Shown piece after piece: positions 47,240 through 57,846 of a stretch of DNA of 64,000 nt. The position numbers and the translations under genes were made by a program. Numbering within the stretch: position 1 is the stretch's first letter; each line of letters begins with the position of its first letter. The notes beneath the pieces were generated by a model. It was not told the DNA's origin, did not search any database, and was given only the letters and a program-made list of their open reading frames with translations. The stretch comes from Brassica napus (taxonomy: Eukaryota; Streptophyta; Magnoliopsida; Brassicales; Brassicaceae): assembly GCF_020379485.1 (NCBI RefSeq), contig NC_063448.1, positions 43,409,218-43,473,217 of the forward strand, read 5' to 3'.

Positions 47240-48200
47240 AGACAAAAGAAACACTCTTTTCGTTTCAGCGGGTCTTTCGTTCTGCCTTGTTCAGCGGAGT
47301 CTGAGAGGAGAAGAAACCAAGTCTCTCAGAATTTTCCATTCTCGTGGTCGGTATCCTTGGTCATTGTATTGCCATGGTACTACTAGGTTTAGCTTGATGG
47401 GTTTGGTTTCTATTAGCACAGTCATCTTTATTTGATCGTTATGTTCTCATTTAACTGGGAAAGTTGAGAGCTTTAGCCTGAACTGATTAGGTCTGCATGA
47501 TCTTTGTTTGTATATCCGTGTGAAACGCATGAAAGCCGCTTACTTTATCTAATGCGATCGCACAGAGACTGTTTTTTCTTGGATGTTAAGCAAAAACTGT
47601 TTACCCTCATTGTCACTTGTTACTAGTATAATTTTGATCGGGTTGGGGATGATGCACTCGTGCCTCTGATTTTGGCTGATTATGTTAGCTTAGAAAAACA
47701 AGATACTGTTCATGTTAGCCTCTGTAAGGAACACACAATGCACTCGTACCTATGTAGTATTCACCGCCTAACTCTCTCAATTGTGTCCAAAAGTGACTGG
47801 TCAATGCTTGTGTGGCTTTCACTTCATAATAGAATACTCTTGTTAGATGAGCTTAGATAATGCTTGTTACTCATCATGTTATTGCCGGGAGCATCTCTTC
47901 AAGTATCGCATCTCAAACCCGCACTAAGCAAATTTTAGAGCAGATATTCAGTCAGACATCAGATCCCATGACAACAGGTAGATTTCTTATGGACCTCTTG
48001 GGAAACTGAGAAAGCAAATGCAACAGCAACACCCAACAACTACTTTTTTTTGGATTTGTATCTTCTTTTTTCTGGGTTTACTGTTATAAAACCTCAAACT
48101 CATTTGTACCAAAAGTTTCAAAAGAGAATATGAAGTGGGCTAAATCTTACATCAAGCTCATCACTCAGCGTGTGAATGTTATACAGCACAAAAACAATTA
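47240..48200 (+). pseudogene. Array module remnants: ubiquitin-like leader, DUF177 tail and 3'UTR
   Basis: 47,520-47,560 reads VKRMKAAYFI then a stop, equal to the remnants at 33.65 and 53.87 kb. 47,985-48,020 (TATGGACCTCTTGGGAAACTGAG) is the DUF177 YGPLGNLRKQMQQ segment. 48,025-48,190 is its 3'UTR. Spacer blocks lie between. All parts are broken. Confidence 0.65.
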
Positions 48201-49560
48201 AATTAATTGCAGATTTCCAGAATTCTAGTGCTAGATTGGTCTTTGTTGAGTTTGTAAGCAAGCATTGATCTCATTCCCTTTGATCTCCATACTTATTGGC
48301 TGATTATGTTTACTTATTGGCTGATTATGTTTGCTTAGATAAGCAAAATACTGTTCATAATTCACCGGGCGTTTGGAATATTTGTCTCACTGGACTCACT
48401 GTTGCGCTCTCTTATGCTCTGTGTTGTTACTTTTTTTGTACATGCTTATTAGATGATGGTTTATGTTCATTTTGTTAGCATTGTCTTCTTTTAATTATGG
48501 AGTGATGAACAGACTTTATATACTTTTTTCTCAACAATGTTCTCAAGTTGACACACTACTACATCACGGAAGAACATAGCTGTTGGATCGGTTGTTATTC
48601 CGCCAACAACGCTTGAGTACGTAAATGGCCAAGCACTGTTTTTCTTCTCCTGCTAGCTTCAGCTTCTCAACAACATTGTACACCATAACATAGTCAACAC
48701 ATACATAACCAATGTCTCAGAAAACATAAACAGACAAACAAACATGCCTAAATCATTACATTATCTCTACAATTTCTTTGACAAAACTGAGAGGACCGCC
48801 TGCTTCTGTCAGTAAACATAATGGGAAAAGATTTGATGATTTTTTAAGACATGCTAGACTAGCAAGAGCAAAAAAACAACAATAAAGAAACCAAATTGCT
48901 GGACAGAACAAGAACATACCCCATTTTGATAATAATAAAATTTTAAAAGTTTGCCATAAAGAAAAGTTAGAAAATTAGGAACTAGAAACCCTTCATGTAT
49001 TTGTGAATACCAGTTTGATTTTGGTTTTCTTGGTTTAATTTTTTGGGTTTTTGGTAAAACGCCCGAAGATCACATGCTCTACAATAAGATGAGTGTATCT
49101 GATATAAATTAGTTTGGTTTGGTTTGATCTTCAGTTTGGTTATATTCAGTTTGAGTTAATTCAGTTTTGTTTGTGTTTGTTTAATTCAATCGAGTTAATT
49201 TTTATGTTTGTAGTTCAGTTAAAATTTTTTTTTTATTAAAATATAAAAATCATCAATTAAATTATTATTTTTCATATTTATATGTAAAGTACATCATATG
49301 AAAATGTAGAAGATATAACTCAATAATTTTATATTATTATTTTCGAGTCTAATATAAATATGATAGTAATTTTCAGTTTTAATGATAGTATATAGAATTT
49401 ATAATTTTATCTATTTATTTAGAAGTAAAATGTATAAAAATATCTTTAGTTTTCTTTTAAATGTTAGATGGTTAAATATTATTAAATGGTTGGAACATAT
49501 ACTTTGGTTTAACTTGAATCGTTTGGGTTCGGCTGGATCAGTCCGTTTTAGTTTGGTTCA
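48201..49560. other. Duplicated spacer and AT-rich transposon debris
   Basis: 48,660-48,910 (TGTACACCATAACATAGTC ... GACAGAACAAGAACAT) is a copy of 45,085-45,350, the sequence that flanks the LINE. 48,290-48,560 belongs to the shared spacer family. 49,020-49,580 is low-complexity TTTGGTTT-rich sequence ending in GTCCATCCCTAATC, as at hAT-like repeats. No gene. Confidence 0.55.
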
Positions 49561-49782
49561 GATTTTTTGTCCATCCCTAATCATTGGACCTGAATAAGAA
49601 AAGGTCCAATAACAATGATCTTCCTTGGAGTTGAGTTACGTTAACATTCATTGGGGAACTAGGGCTTCACAGCTTCTCAGTAAGAAAAGAAAAACTCCTA
49701 CAAAGGGAAAAGAAAAAGAGTCTTCGAAGATTGATCTAAACTTATTTGTGTTCATCCATCTTATTTTGAAGCTTGAAACAAT

Positions 49783-50895
49783 ATGAAGACGATGATATCC
49801 AATCTTCCTGTGGACTTGCTAGAGGAGATTCTCTCTAGGGTTCTGTTGAAATCTATAGGAGCAGTGCGATCTACTTGTAAAAACTGGAACGTTTTATCTA
49901 AAGATGAGAGATTTGCCAATAAGCACATTGAAAAAACAGCAGCATCACAACGAGATAAGGAGGTTCTTGTGATCACGGTGAATACCAAAGATCATTTGAT
50001 TAGCGTCAAATTCTATGACTTTCACAAGAAAAACTTTGATCCATCCATGAACCGTAACGGTATACTTATTACACGAGAAAAGTCAGATCAAGTAGTCTCT
50101 GTACGTCATGTCTTTTATTGCAACGGTTTACTGCTATGTCTATGGAAAGGCAACGACAAACGTAGGCTTTTGGTTTGTAACCCGTACTGGGGTAAAACAA
50201 GATGGATTGAAAGCCCAACAGAACGTTATTATAAGATGTTTGCTTTTGGATACGATAAATCATGTCGTACACACAAAATCCTTAGGCTAAGCAGTGATGA
50301 TAATATTGTCATCCACGTAGACATCTACGACTTGAGTTGTGATTCATGGAAGACTCCTTATGAAGCTTTTCACAGCAATGTAATAAAGTATATTAAACCT
50401 GGCTTGTCTTCGAAGGGAAACACTTACTGGATTGCTAAAGATGACTCAGAAGATGTTTACTTACTCTGTTTTGATTTTACTAGAGAGAAGTTTGGACCGC
50501 GTCTGCCTCTACCATTTAGTTTTGCTTACGGAGGCTATGCGTCTCTATCTTCGGTTAAAGAAGAGAGGCTTGCGTTGTTGTTAAAACAACGGGGTATAAT
50601 ATTTGAGATTTTTGATGTTTGGGTTACGGATAAGCTTGAGCCCGGTGCTGTGTCCTGGAGCAAGTTATTCAAAGTTGAAACGTTGAAACTCAATTGTCGT
50701 TTTCTGTTTGAGATTTTCTTGATCGACGAGGAGAAGAAGAACTTTGTAGTTTTTGATAATTGTGAAGGATCTTTCAAGACATACATCATTGATGGGGAAA
50801 GTGGTGATTTCAGAGAAGTGGAGAGCATAGAAGCTCCATACTCACGGCTTGACAATCTTGTGGACTGTTATGTTCCAAGCTCTGTGCAAATCTAA
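49783..50895 (+). CDS. F-box protein with FBA-type C-terminus, intact
   Basis: A single exon of 370 residues, the usual length for this class. The F-box is at residues ~5-45 (ISNLPVDLLEEILSRVLLKS, then CKNWNVLSKD). The associated-interaction domain follows: VFYCNGLLLCLWK, LLVCNPYWGKTRWIES, AFGYDKSCRTHKILRL, VDIYDLSCDSWKT, GNTYWIAKDD, LLCFDFTREKFGP. The F-box should bind the SKP1-like subunit of an SCF ubiquitin ligase; the substrate is unknown. It runs opposite to the array F-box copies and is clearly more diverged from them, so it is a separate family member. No defects seen. Confidence 0.9.
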   Translation: MKTMISNLPVDLLEEILSRVLLKSIGAVRSTCKNWNVLSKDERFANKHIEKTAASQRDKEVLVITVNTKDHLISVKFYDFHKKNFDPSMNRNGILITREKSDQVVSVRHVFYCNGLLLCLWKGNDKRRLLVCNPYWGKTRWIESPTERYYKMFAFGYDKSCRTHKILRLSSDDNIVIHVDIYDLSCDSWKTPYEAFHSNVIKYIKPGLSSKGNTYWIAKDDSEDVYLLCFDFTREKFGPRLPLPFSFAYGGYASLSSVKEERLALLLKQRGIIFEIFDVWVTDKLEPGAVSWSKLFKVETLKLNCRFLFEIFLIDEEKKNFVVFDNCEGSFKTYIIDGESGDFREVESIEAPYSRLDNLVDCYVPSSVQI

Positions 50896-51933
50896 GTTAA
50901 CAGATTAGTGATTAGTCTATTTAATGTTCTTTTCAAACAAGATTAAATTACAAGCTGTATCCCATCTTCTCTTCTATAATGATCATGGCTTCATGTACTC
51001 TCTTGAAACTCAATTGGTTTGTTATATAACATTTTCAATCTAGACTTCGACATCTGCATTATATGTTTTTGAATGACCTTATCCTCTTACTTTTTTTTTC
51101 TCTCCCTCGACTTGTACTCTCTTCAAGCTCAATTCACAGATCTTCAAAACTCTAAATGAAAGGTCCACAAGGATTTACTTATGTATGTATGTTAACGTTT
51201 CTTCAGTCTAAGAATACTTGTGTAGTGACCGCGTGCCTTTCACTTCATTTAATTTACTACTCTTGCTGGTGTCAACTATAAAGTTATTATAAATGAGCTT
51301 TGGGGAATAAAAATGCGGAAGCATGATCTACTGTTTTCATCTTATGCTACTGTTGCTGCAAGTCTCTGAAGATAAGTCTTAAAAGCATTGTATACACTCA
51401 TGATTGATTTTTATGTTTCACTGTAATCCATTTTCCTTGCGCTATGTGTTGTTTCATACATTCTTACGAGATGATGATTCGTTTTTATTTTGTTCACAAT
51501 GCCCTCTTTATTTTCATGGAGTGATGAACATAATTGATATACTTTTTTTTTCTCAACATGTTCTGAACTTGGCACACTACATTATTAGCAAGTGACATAT
51601 ATAACAGAAATATGCTTTAGCTAATTGACATGAGTGACGAAGCAGGTCCCGATATTCATGAATCATGACTAGTGATTGTGCAAGCGGAAGGATCAAGCCA
51701 AGGAGAGCAGTTTTTCAGTCAGTCATCAGATCCGATGACCAGTGTGTTCACACAATGAAGGTCCTCAAAAATCTCTCTGGTGTAAGGATGTGGTCACCTT
51801 TACTTTTTTCTGAACTTACCTACTCTTTTTATCACGATTTCACTGTATTCTTTTTAGGCTTACCTAAACCAAAAAACACTATCTGTTTCTTTTGGTTATG
51901 TTAAAGGAAGAGATGCTAAACTAATAAGAAAAA
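50896..51933 (+). repeat. Shared spacer copy between two F-box loci
   Basis: 51,220-51,610 has the block order TGTAGTGACCGCGTGCCTTT, GTGTCAACTATAAAG, GCATGATCTACTGTTTTCATC and AGCAAGTGACATATATAAC. 51,665-51,750 carries the small remnant GATCAAGCCAAGGAGAGCAG also seen at 28,090. No gene. Confidence 0.7.
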
Positions 51934-53050
51934 TTAAACATATAATAAAAGTAGCAAAACCAACATTGATTTTATAAAATATCTGAAGCAGAGACCAGAG
52001 TTTGGAGCATAGCTGAGGAGAAGTGAGCATCTAGATCCTGCATCATGCTTGTCCACTTGTATGCACTTATCCTCTCCCACAATGTGTAAGAATCTGCCAG
52101 AGTCCAAAGATTTACCGGGACACACTATTACTTTATTCTCCTCGTCCACCAAGTAATTCATCCCAGTTAAGAACATCCATTGGTTGTTGTTATAGACTCG
52201 TTTCACTGTTATGAACTTGCTCCATGACATGGCTCCAGTACTATCAATCTTGTTCGCCATCCATACATCTACATCGTCGGCGGCAACAGAAGCTAACATA
52301 CAAAGTTTTTGCTCTTCTCTTGTCATAGACAAAGCAAACATTCTGCCAGAAGAAGGAATATGCATGCATACTTGTGAATCTCTCCGTTGAAAAGTCGAAA
52401 CTTAGTAAGATATCCATCCACAGCTGTTGACTTGAGCTAAAAGAAAGCCAGTAAGCATTTCCATCCACGCACGTGCCGCGACGCGCTAACCCTAGAATGG
52501 ACCAGTCTTTAGTTTCATCATGTACAACCCTCCATGAGTTAGAGGTAAAGTCATAAATTTCATATAAGCGCGGCTTCATAAATTCAAAAGCAGGTCTAGG
52601 TCCATGCAGAGCAACTTCTTGGTTTGATCCAAGTGGTTTCATCTAAGCATGGGTTCCAAAGCACTAGTCTATTGTCTTCGGTGGTGCATAACAACAAGCC
52701 TTGGCAGTGAAAAACCTCACGAATACTGACTTCTTTGGAAGAACTAGAAAGAGGATCTTTGAGGCTAAACTGACTTGTTATGTTTACAACGTTGTCTTGA
52801 GCTCCAAGTAAATTAATGCTCACTAGATAAACCCTAGAATCAATCGACGACTTCTTGAATCTCAAATAATTGATCAGAGCTTTCCATCTTTTGGATACTG
52901 ATCGGAATCTTGCTAGTGATGCCAGTGGAACCTTTGAGAGTATGTTCACTAGCAAATCCTCCGGAAGATACTCTTCTGATCAGATTCGAAACGCGTTTGG
53001 CTCCATAGCTTCTTCATCGCCGGATTCGTCCACAAGAGAAGGAACTCCAT
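51934..53050 (-). pseudogene. F-box/FBA pseudogene, array copy 3
   Basis: F-box part [20 protein letters not shown] in the frame 52,955-52,596, then [14 protein letters not shown], where about 90 nt present in other copies are lost. The remainder continues in a second frame ([20 protein letters not shown] ... [17 protein letters not shown]) and, after a shift near 52,370, in a third (GMNYLVDEENKVIVCPGKS). It is the closest relative of the copy at 28.3 kb and retains the 47 nt missing there. Confidence 0.85.
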
Positions 53051-53315
53051 GAAACAACGCAACAGACATTGATTATCGGATGTGATCAAGCCAAAACCCT
53101 CAAAAATCTCTTTTCAGTTTCAACGATTTCGTTGATTTCGATGTTAGAGTTCGTTCTTTGTTTTTTTTTTGTTTTAGGGTAATCGGGTTGTAATTGGTAG
53201 GATGATTAGTTTTTTGATTGTCAGGCCTTTAAAATCGTTACTTAATAGTTTTGGGGTGAATTTTGAGTTAATAGGCCCAATTAGTTTGGGGGAAAAAATA
53301 CTTAAGTGAATATTT

Positions 53316-53512
53316 GGCGGGATAAGCCAAGCCCATGCAATAGTGCAACGCATGGACGACTCATAGAGACCCAGATAGCAAGCTATCTTGATGGGCATCT
53401 TCCCTTAAAAAATAGAGTTAATATCGTGTGACCCGATAGACCACATATCAGATATTAAACTGATAAGAACAGATACTACACTTGATCTTAGCCAAAAGGC
53501 CGAGAAAGGTAT
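53316..53512 (-). ncRNA. U2: U2 spliceosomal snRNA gene, full length
   Basis: From 53512 the minus strand reads ATACCTTTCTCGGCCTTTTG, keeps GTGTAGTATCTG (branch-site pairing), the stem IIa region TTCTTATCAGTTTAATATCT, the Sm site ATTTTTTAA and two 3' stem-loops (AGATAGCTTGCTATCTGG; TGCGTTGCACTATTGCATGG). About 197 nt, the normal plant length. Stem IIb (TGTGGTCTATCGGGTCACA) pairs with some G-U wobble. The RNA base-pairs with intron branch sites in the spliceosome. It is the only complete copy of three; whether it is a major expressed gene cannot be told here. Confidence 0.92.
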
Positions 53513-53537
53513 GAATTGCTCAGTTTCATGGCCTCTT

Positions 53538-53590
53538 CTTTTATACTACTCCTCATGCCTTCCACTCTTGTATTGTTAGCGATGTGGGAC
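53538..53590 (-). promoter_or_regulatory. snRNA promoter: USE and TATA of the full-length U2 gene
   Basis: USE GTCCCACATCGCTAACAA (53,590-53,573, about -61 to -78) and TATA box AGTATAAAAG (53,547-53,538, about -26 to -35). The spacing is that of plant Pol II-type snRNA promoters. Confidence 0.88.
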
Positions 53591-53599
53591 TTTTAAAAG

Positions 53600-54600
53600 A
53601 GTAATACAAGACAAATGAAAACACTCTCTCTCTTTCAGCCGGTTTAAATAAAGCTTAACCGACGATAGTCCTAAACCTGAAGCCGAACAAGTCTTTGGTT
53701 CTTGCCTTTAGTTCAATGTTCAGCTAGAGTGTGAGAAGAAAAAGCCAACTTTAGCGCAGTCATCTTTGTTCGGTCGTTATGTGTTATTTAACTGGGAAAT
53801 GTGAGAGGTTTGGCCTTGGTTGCAAGACTGATTAGTCTGCGTTTGATCTTGTTTGCTCCGTGTGAAGCGCATGAAAGCCACTTACTTTATCCAATGCGAT
53901 CCCACAGAGACTGTTCAATGCTTGTGTGGTGAGCTTATAACAATACTGTGTGCCTTTCACTTCATTTAATATACTACTCTTGCTAGTATCAACTAAAAGG
54001 CAGAAGCATCTACTGTTTTCATCTTATGCTACTGTTGCTGCAAGTCTCTAAAGAATTGTATGTACTAATGATTGATCTTTATATTGCATTTGAAATTGAT
54101 TTTATTTGCGCTCTCTTATGCGCTTTGTATGGTTTCATACATGCTTATTAGATGATGATTCGTGTTTATCCTGTTAACATTGTCCCTTTTATTATGGAGT
54201 GATGAACAGACTTGATATACTTTTTTTCTCAACATGTTCTGAACTTGGCATATTACATTATAGCAAGTGACATATATAACTGTAACATGCTTAGCTAATA
54301 GAGATAAGTTACGAAGCAGGTCCAGATATTCATGGCTTTTAACCCTTTGAATTATTTCTTTTGATTATAGGAAGGATCAACATTTGGAGTACAAGACTGG
54401 GAAGAAGAGAGATGAATGATCTTGTTATTTACTTTTGTATGATTTTACCTACTCTCATTATCCTGACTTACTGTATTCTTTATGTAAGGAAGATATACTA
54501 ATTAACTCAAATAAAAAAAATTCCAACATATAAAAGTAGCAAAAAGTACTTTCATTTTTTATAAAATATCATGAAGTTGGATAGATAATGCATAAGTAAA
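53600..54600 (+). repeat. Module leader, ubiquitin-like remnant and shared spacer
   Basis: 53,640-53,750 equals the leader at 33,290-33,390. 53,862-53,915 reads VKRMKATYFIQCDPTETV and then jumps into spacer (CAATGCTTGTGTGGTGAGC). 53,930-54,420 is the spacer in the usual order, uninterrupted, and serves as empty-site reference for the MITE at 27,621. Confidence 0.7.
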
Positions 54601-54646
54601 CCTAGTTTTACAATTACAAGACATGTGATTGGTGCTTTCCTTGCAC

Positions 54647-55843
54647 CTACCCCAAAGAACCTTGTTGCATTTGAAGGAGAACATAGCTAGGGAGAAGTGA
54701 GCATCTAGAACCTGCCTCATGATGGTCCACCTGTATGTATTTATCCTCTCCCACAATGTGTAAGAACCTGTCAGATACCATAGATTCACCGGGGCACACT
54801 ATAACTTTATTCTCCTCGTCTGCCAAGAAATTCATCCCAGTTATAAACTCCCGATTCTGGTCGTTATAGACTCGTTTCAATGTTAGGAACTTGCTCCATG
54901 ACATGGAGCCGGTACTATCAATCTTGGTTGCTATCCATACATCTATATGGTCGGCACGAGAAGCTAACATACAAAGCTTTTGCGCTTCTCTAGTCACAGA
55001 CAAAGCAAAATTTCTGCCAGAAGAAGGAATATACATACTTGTGAATCTCTCTTTTGAAAAATCGAATCTCAGTAAGATATCCGTCCAAGGCTGTTCATTA
55101 GTATAACTAAAAGCAAGCCAGTACGTATTTCCATCCACATACGTGCCGCTACGCCCTAACCTTGGCATGAACCAGTCTCTAGTCTGGTCAACAACCCTCC
55201 ACGAGTTAGAAGTGAAGTCATAGATTTCGTATAGGTGTGGCGTCATATGTGCACGTCCATGTGCATATAGAGCAATCCTCAAGATTTTGTACTTGTTGCA
55301 TGAGGATTTACCGAGAGCGTAGATATCACGTGTCGACCGTGTCAAATTATTGGAACTTCTTGGTTTGATCCAACGGGTTTCACCTAAGCATGGATTCCAA
55401 ACCACTAGTCTATCGTCTTCAGTGGTACATAACAACAAGCCTTCGCAGTGAAAAACCTCACGTATATCGACTTCTTTGGAAGAGTTAGAAAGGGGTTCTT
55501 TGAGGCTAAACTGACTTTTTATGTTTACAATGTTGTCTTGAGCCCCAAGGAAATCAATGCTTACTAAATAAACCCTAGAATCAATCAACATGATCTGAGA
55601 CGATTTCTCGAATCTGATCACACCTTTGATCAGAGCATTCCATCCTTTGGATACCGATCGAAATCTTGCTAGAGATGCCAATGGAACCTTTGAGAGTATG
55701 TTCACTACCAAATCATCCGGAATATACCCTATGTTTCGCTTTTTATTCTTAGGTTTTTTGAACTCTGTGTTTCTTAGAAAATAAAAGTAAACAAAGAAAA
55801 AGAAGAGAAACGAACAGAAAATTGAACCCAACTTCATCATCAT
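54647..55843 (-). CDS. F-box/FBA protein with a hydrophobic N-terminal extension, array copy 4
   Basis: Open for 398 residues from the ATG at 55843. Residues 7-23 are strongly hydrophobic (SIFCSFLFFFFVYFYFL) and are followed by a basic stretch (KKPKNKKR), as in a signal anchor. The F-box begins near 40 ([20 protein letters not shown]). The FBA-like part has [55 protein letters not shown] and ENKVIVCPGES. Compared with the start preserved at 35.6 kb (MKIGEEYLPDD), sequence upstream of the F-box has been replaced. A longer frame to 55942 enters the Helitron at 55,899 and is less likely. Whether the chimeric start is used is unknown; initiation at an inner codon is possible. Confidence 0.75.
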   Translation of the reverse strand: MMMKLGSIFCSFLFFFFVYFYFLRNTEFKKPKNKKRNIGYIPDDLVVNILSKVPLASLARFRSVSKGWNALIKGVIRFEKSSQIMLIDSRVYLVSIDFLGAQDNIVNIKSQFSLKEPLSNSSKEVDIREVFHCEGLLLCTTEDDRLVVWNPCLGETRWIKPRSSNNLTRSTRDIYALGKSSCNKYKILRIALYAHGRAHMTPHLYEIYDFTSNSWRVVDQTRDWFMPRLGRSGTYVDGNTYWLAFSYTNEQPWTDILLRFDFSKERFTSMYIPSSGRNFALSVTREAQKLCMLASRADHIDVWIATKIDSTGSMSWSKFLTLKRVYNDQNREFITGMNFLADEENKVIVCPGESMVSDRFLHIVGEDKYIQVDHHEAGSRCSLLPSYVLLQMQQGSLG

Positions 55844-55898
55844 CGTGGTTAGAAACACCAAACACCAAGCAAAAATAATAGTACAACTAGAACCTCTA

Positions 55899-57263
55899 TC
55901 TATACTATTATTTATGATGAAGTGATTTAGCTTATTTGTCACGATTTCTATGATTTTAGGTAATTTTGCTTATTTATCATGTTTTAATTAGGTTTAAGCT
56001 GAGTCATTAATTTATTAATAGTTTTTAGTTGAATCCATAATTTATTAATTTAAATAATATAACTATAAAATATGTAATTAGATATATAATTATTTTGATT
56101 TTGCTTATTTGTCATGTTTTCCATGATTTTAGTCAATTTTTCTTATTTGTCATGTTTTTATTAGGTTTTAGCTTTTTCATTGATTTATTAATAATTTTTA
56201 GCTGAATCACTAATTTATTAATTTAAAAACAAATATCTGTAATGAATTTTATATATAATTAAAAATGAATTTTGATTCAATAATATTTAAATCAATATGT
56301 TATATTAAAATTCTTATTTTCTTATTTGTCATATTTTATTAGGTTTAAAGCTTTTATATAGGTCATTGATTTATTATTAGTTTTTAACTGAGTATTTATT
56401 AATTTTAACAAAACCCGTGATAAATTTTATATATAATAAAACACGCATTTTATTTTAATAATATTTAATTTATATCTTATATTAAATAATTAATTATAAA
56501 CTAATATAATAAAATTGTGAAAATATATTTAAAAATTAAGAGAATTCTTATATATATTGTGTTGCCATCTAAAAACAATATTTTTTATTATAAAGTTAAA
56601 AAACTAAGATATAAAACAGTTTATAATTAAATATTAGTCAAACAAAAATATTTATATAAAGATATTTTCTAAACTATTTCTAATATATGAGTGTTTTAAA
56701 TTTTTTAACACAATAATAAGTACATAGTTTGATGAACGTTTTTTTGACATATATAAATAATTTGATGTCTGATTTAACTATTTAAAATCATAAATAATAA
56801 CTTAAGTTGTGACTGAGTTTAAAACAAATTTTCTTGCTTTTACTTTAAACCAATTTAAGTTTAATCCGTGAAACACTATAGCTTGAGTTGGTGACCACTG
56901 GAAGAATGAAAAAAATGAACAAAATAAAAGATAAAATTTTATTTGAGAAACTGAAAAAAATAAAAAAATATGAATTTTTGTTGAATTTGTTCCTTATCAA
57001 AATTGCATAGGAAATTTTTTTCTTATAAATTCATTCCTCCATGGGAATTTAGAAGAAAAAAGTGGGATCTACCTTTCAATAATTTGACTAAAATTTCAAC
57101 ATAACTAGTATAAATTTTGAGGAACAAAGAATTTACCATAATTTTTTTTTCTTCAACATGTTCATCAATTAGAGTTTTATAATGCCGATTTTTGGATTAA
57201 TAAGACAAAAATAATAAGTATTCGTAAGATGATTATGCCCGCATATGCGGGCAAAACACCTAG
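55899..57263 (+). mobile_element. Non-autonomous Helitron, 1.37 kb
   Basis: Starts TCTATACTATTATTTATG at 55899 after an A. It ends with the perfect palindrome GCCCGCATATGCGGGC (57237-57252), then AAAACACCTAG, CTAG at 57260-57263 followed by T. Inside, a unit like GCTTATTTGTCATGTTTT..TTAGGTTTTAGC recurs at about 55,930, 56,100 and 56,310. Same family as the element at 5,853-7,785. It abuts the 5' side of the F-box gene, 55 bp from its ATG. Confidence 0.8.
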
Positions 57264-57846
57264 TAAATTAATAATGCTGGTACTTTAAAATTTTATTAAT
57301 TTATAGAGATATTAATTTACGAAATTTTCCTTATTTAAATTTTTTATTTTAAGATATATTTATTCTAAGATAAGAAAAAATTTGATTTTAGTGCATAGAC
57401 ATTAATTGTTACTTTTTGAGATTTGACATTTCTATTAATTTTATTATATTATTTGGTGTATATAATATATATTGCCTAGAACTTAAATGTGGTTTTAGAT
57501 ATAATATTACTAAATCTCATCAAAAAATATATTAAGTATTAAGAAAATATAAAGATAATTCCAATGTGGATATAAAAAATGATATAATAATAGTTTCTTA
57601 CTTATATAAAATATGTACACATATAAATTATTAATTTATAATTTTAATGAGACCATATATTTTATATTAATTTATAATTTTAATGAGGCATATATTTACA
57701 TAGAATTTTCTAAAAAAAATATTATCTTATTATTTTATTGATTTGTGTTAAAGTTTGAACCGACCCAAGTTGGGACTGACAAAATTTATTAATTTATAGA
57801 TATTATTAATTTATCGAGTATTAATTTATAGAGGTTTTACTGTACA

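Noticed and set aside
53174..53398. 74-codon minus-strand ORF over the U2 gene
   Set aside because: It lies inside the U2 3' stems and flank; RNA structure and promoter fully explain the conservation.
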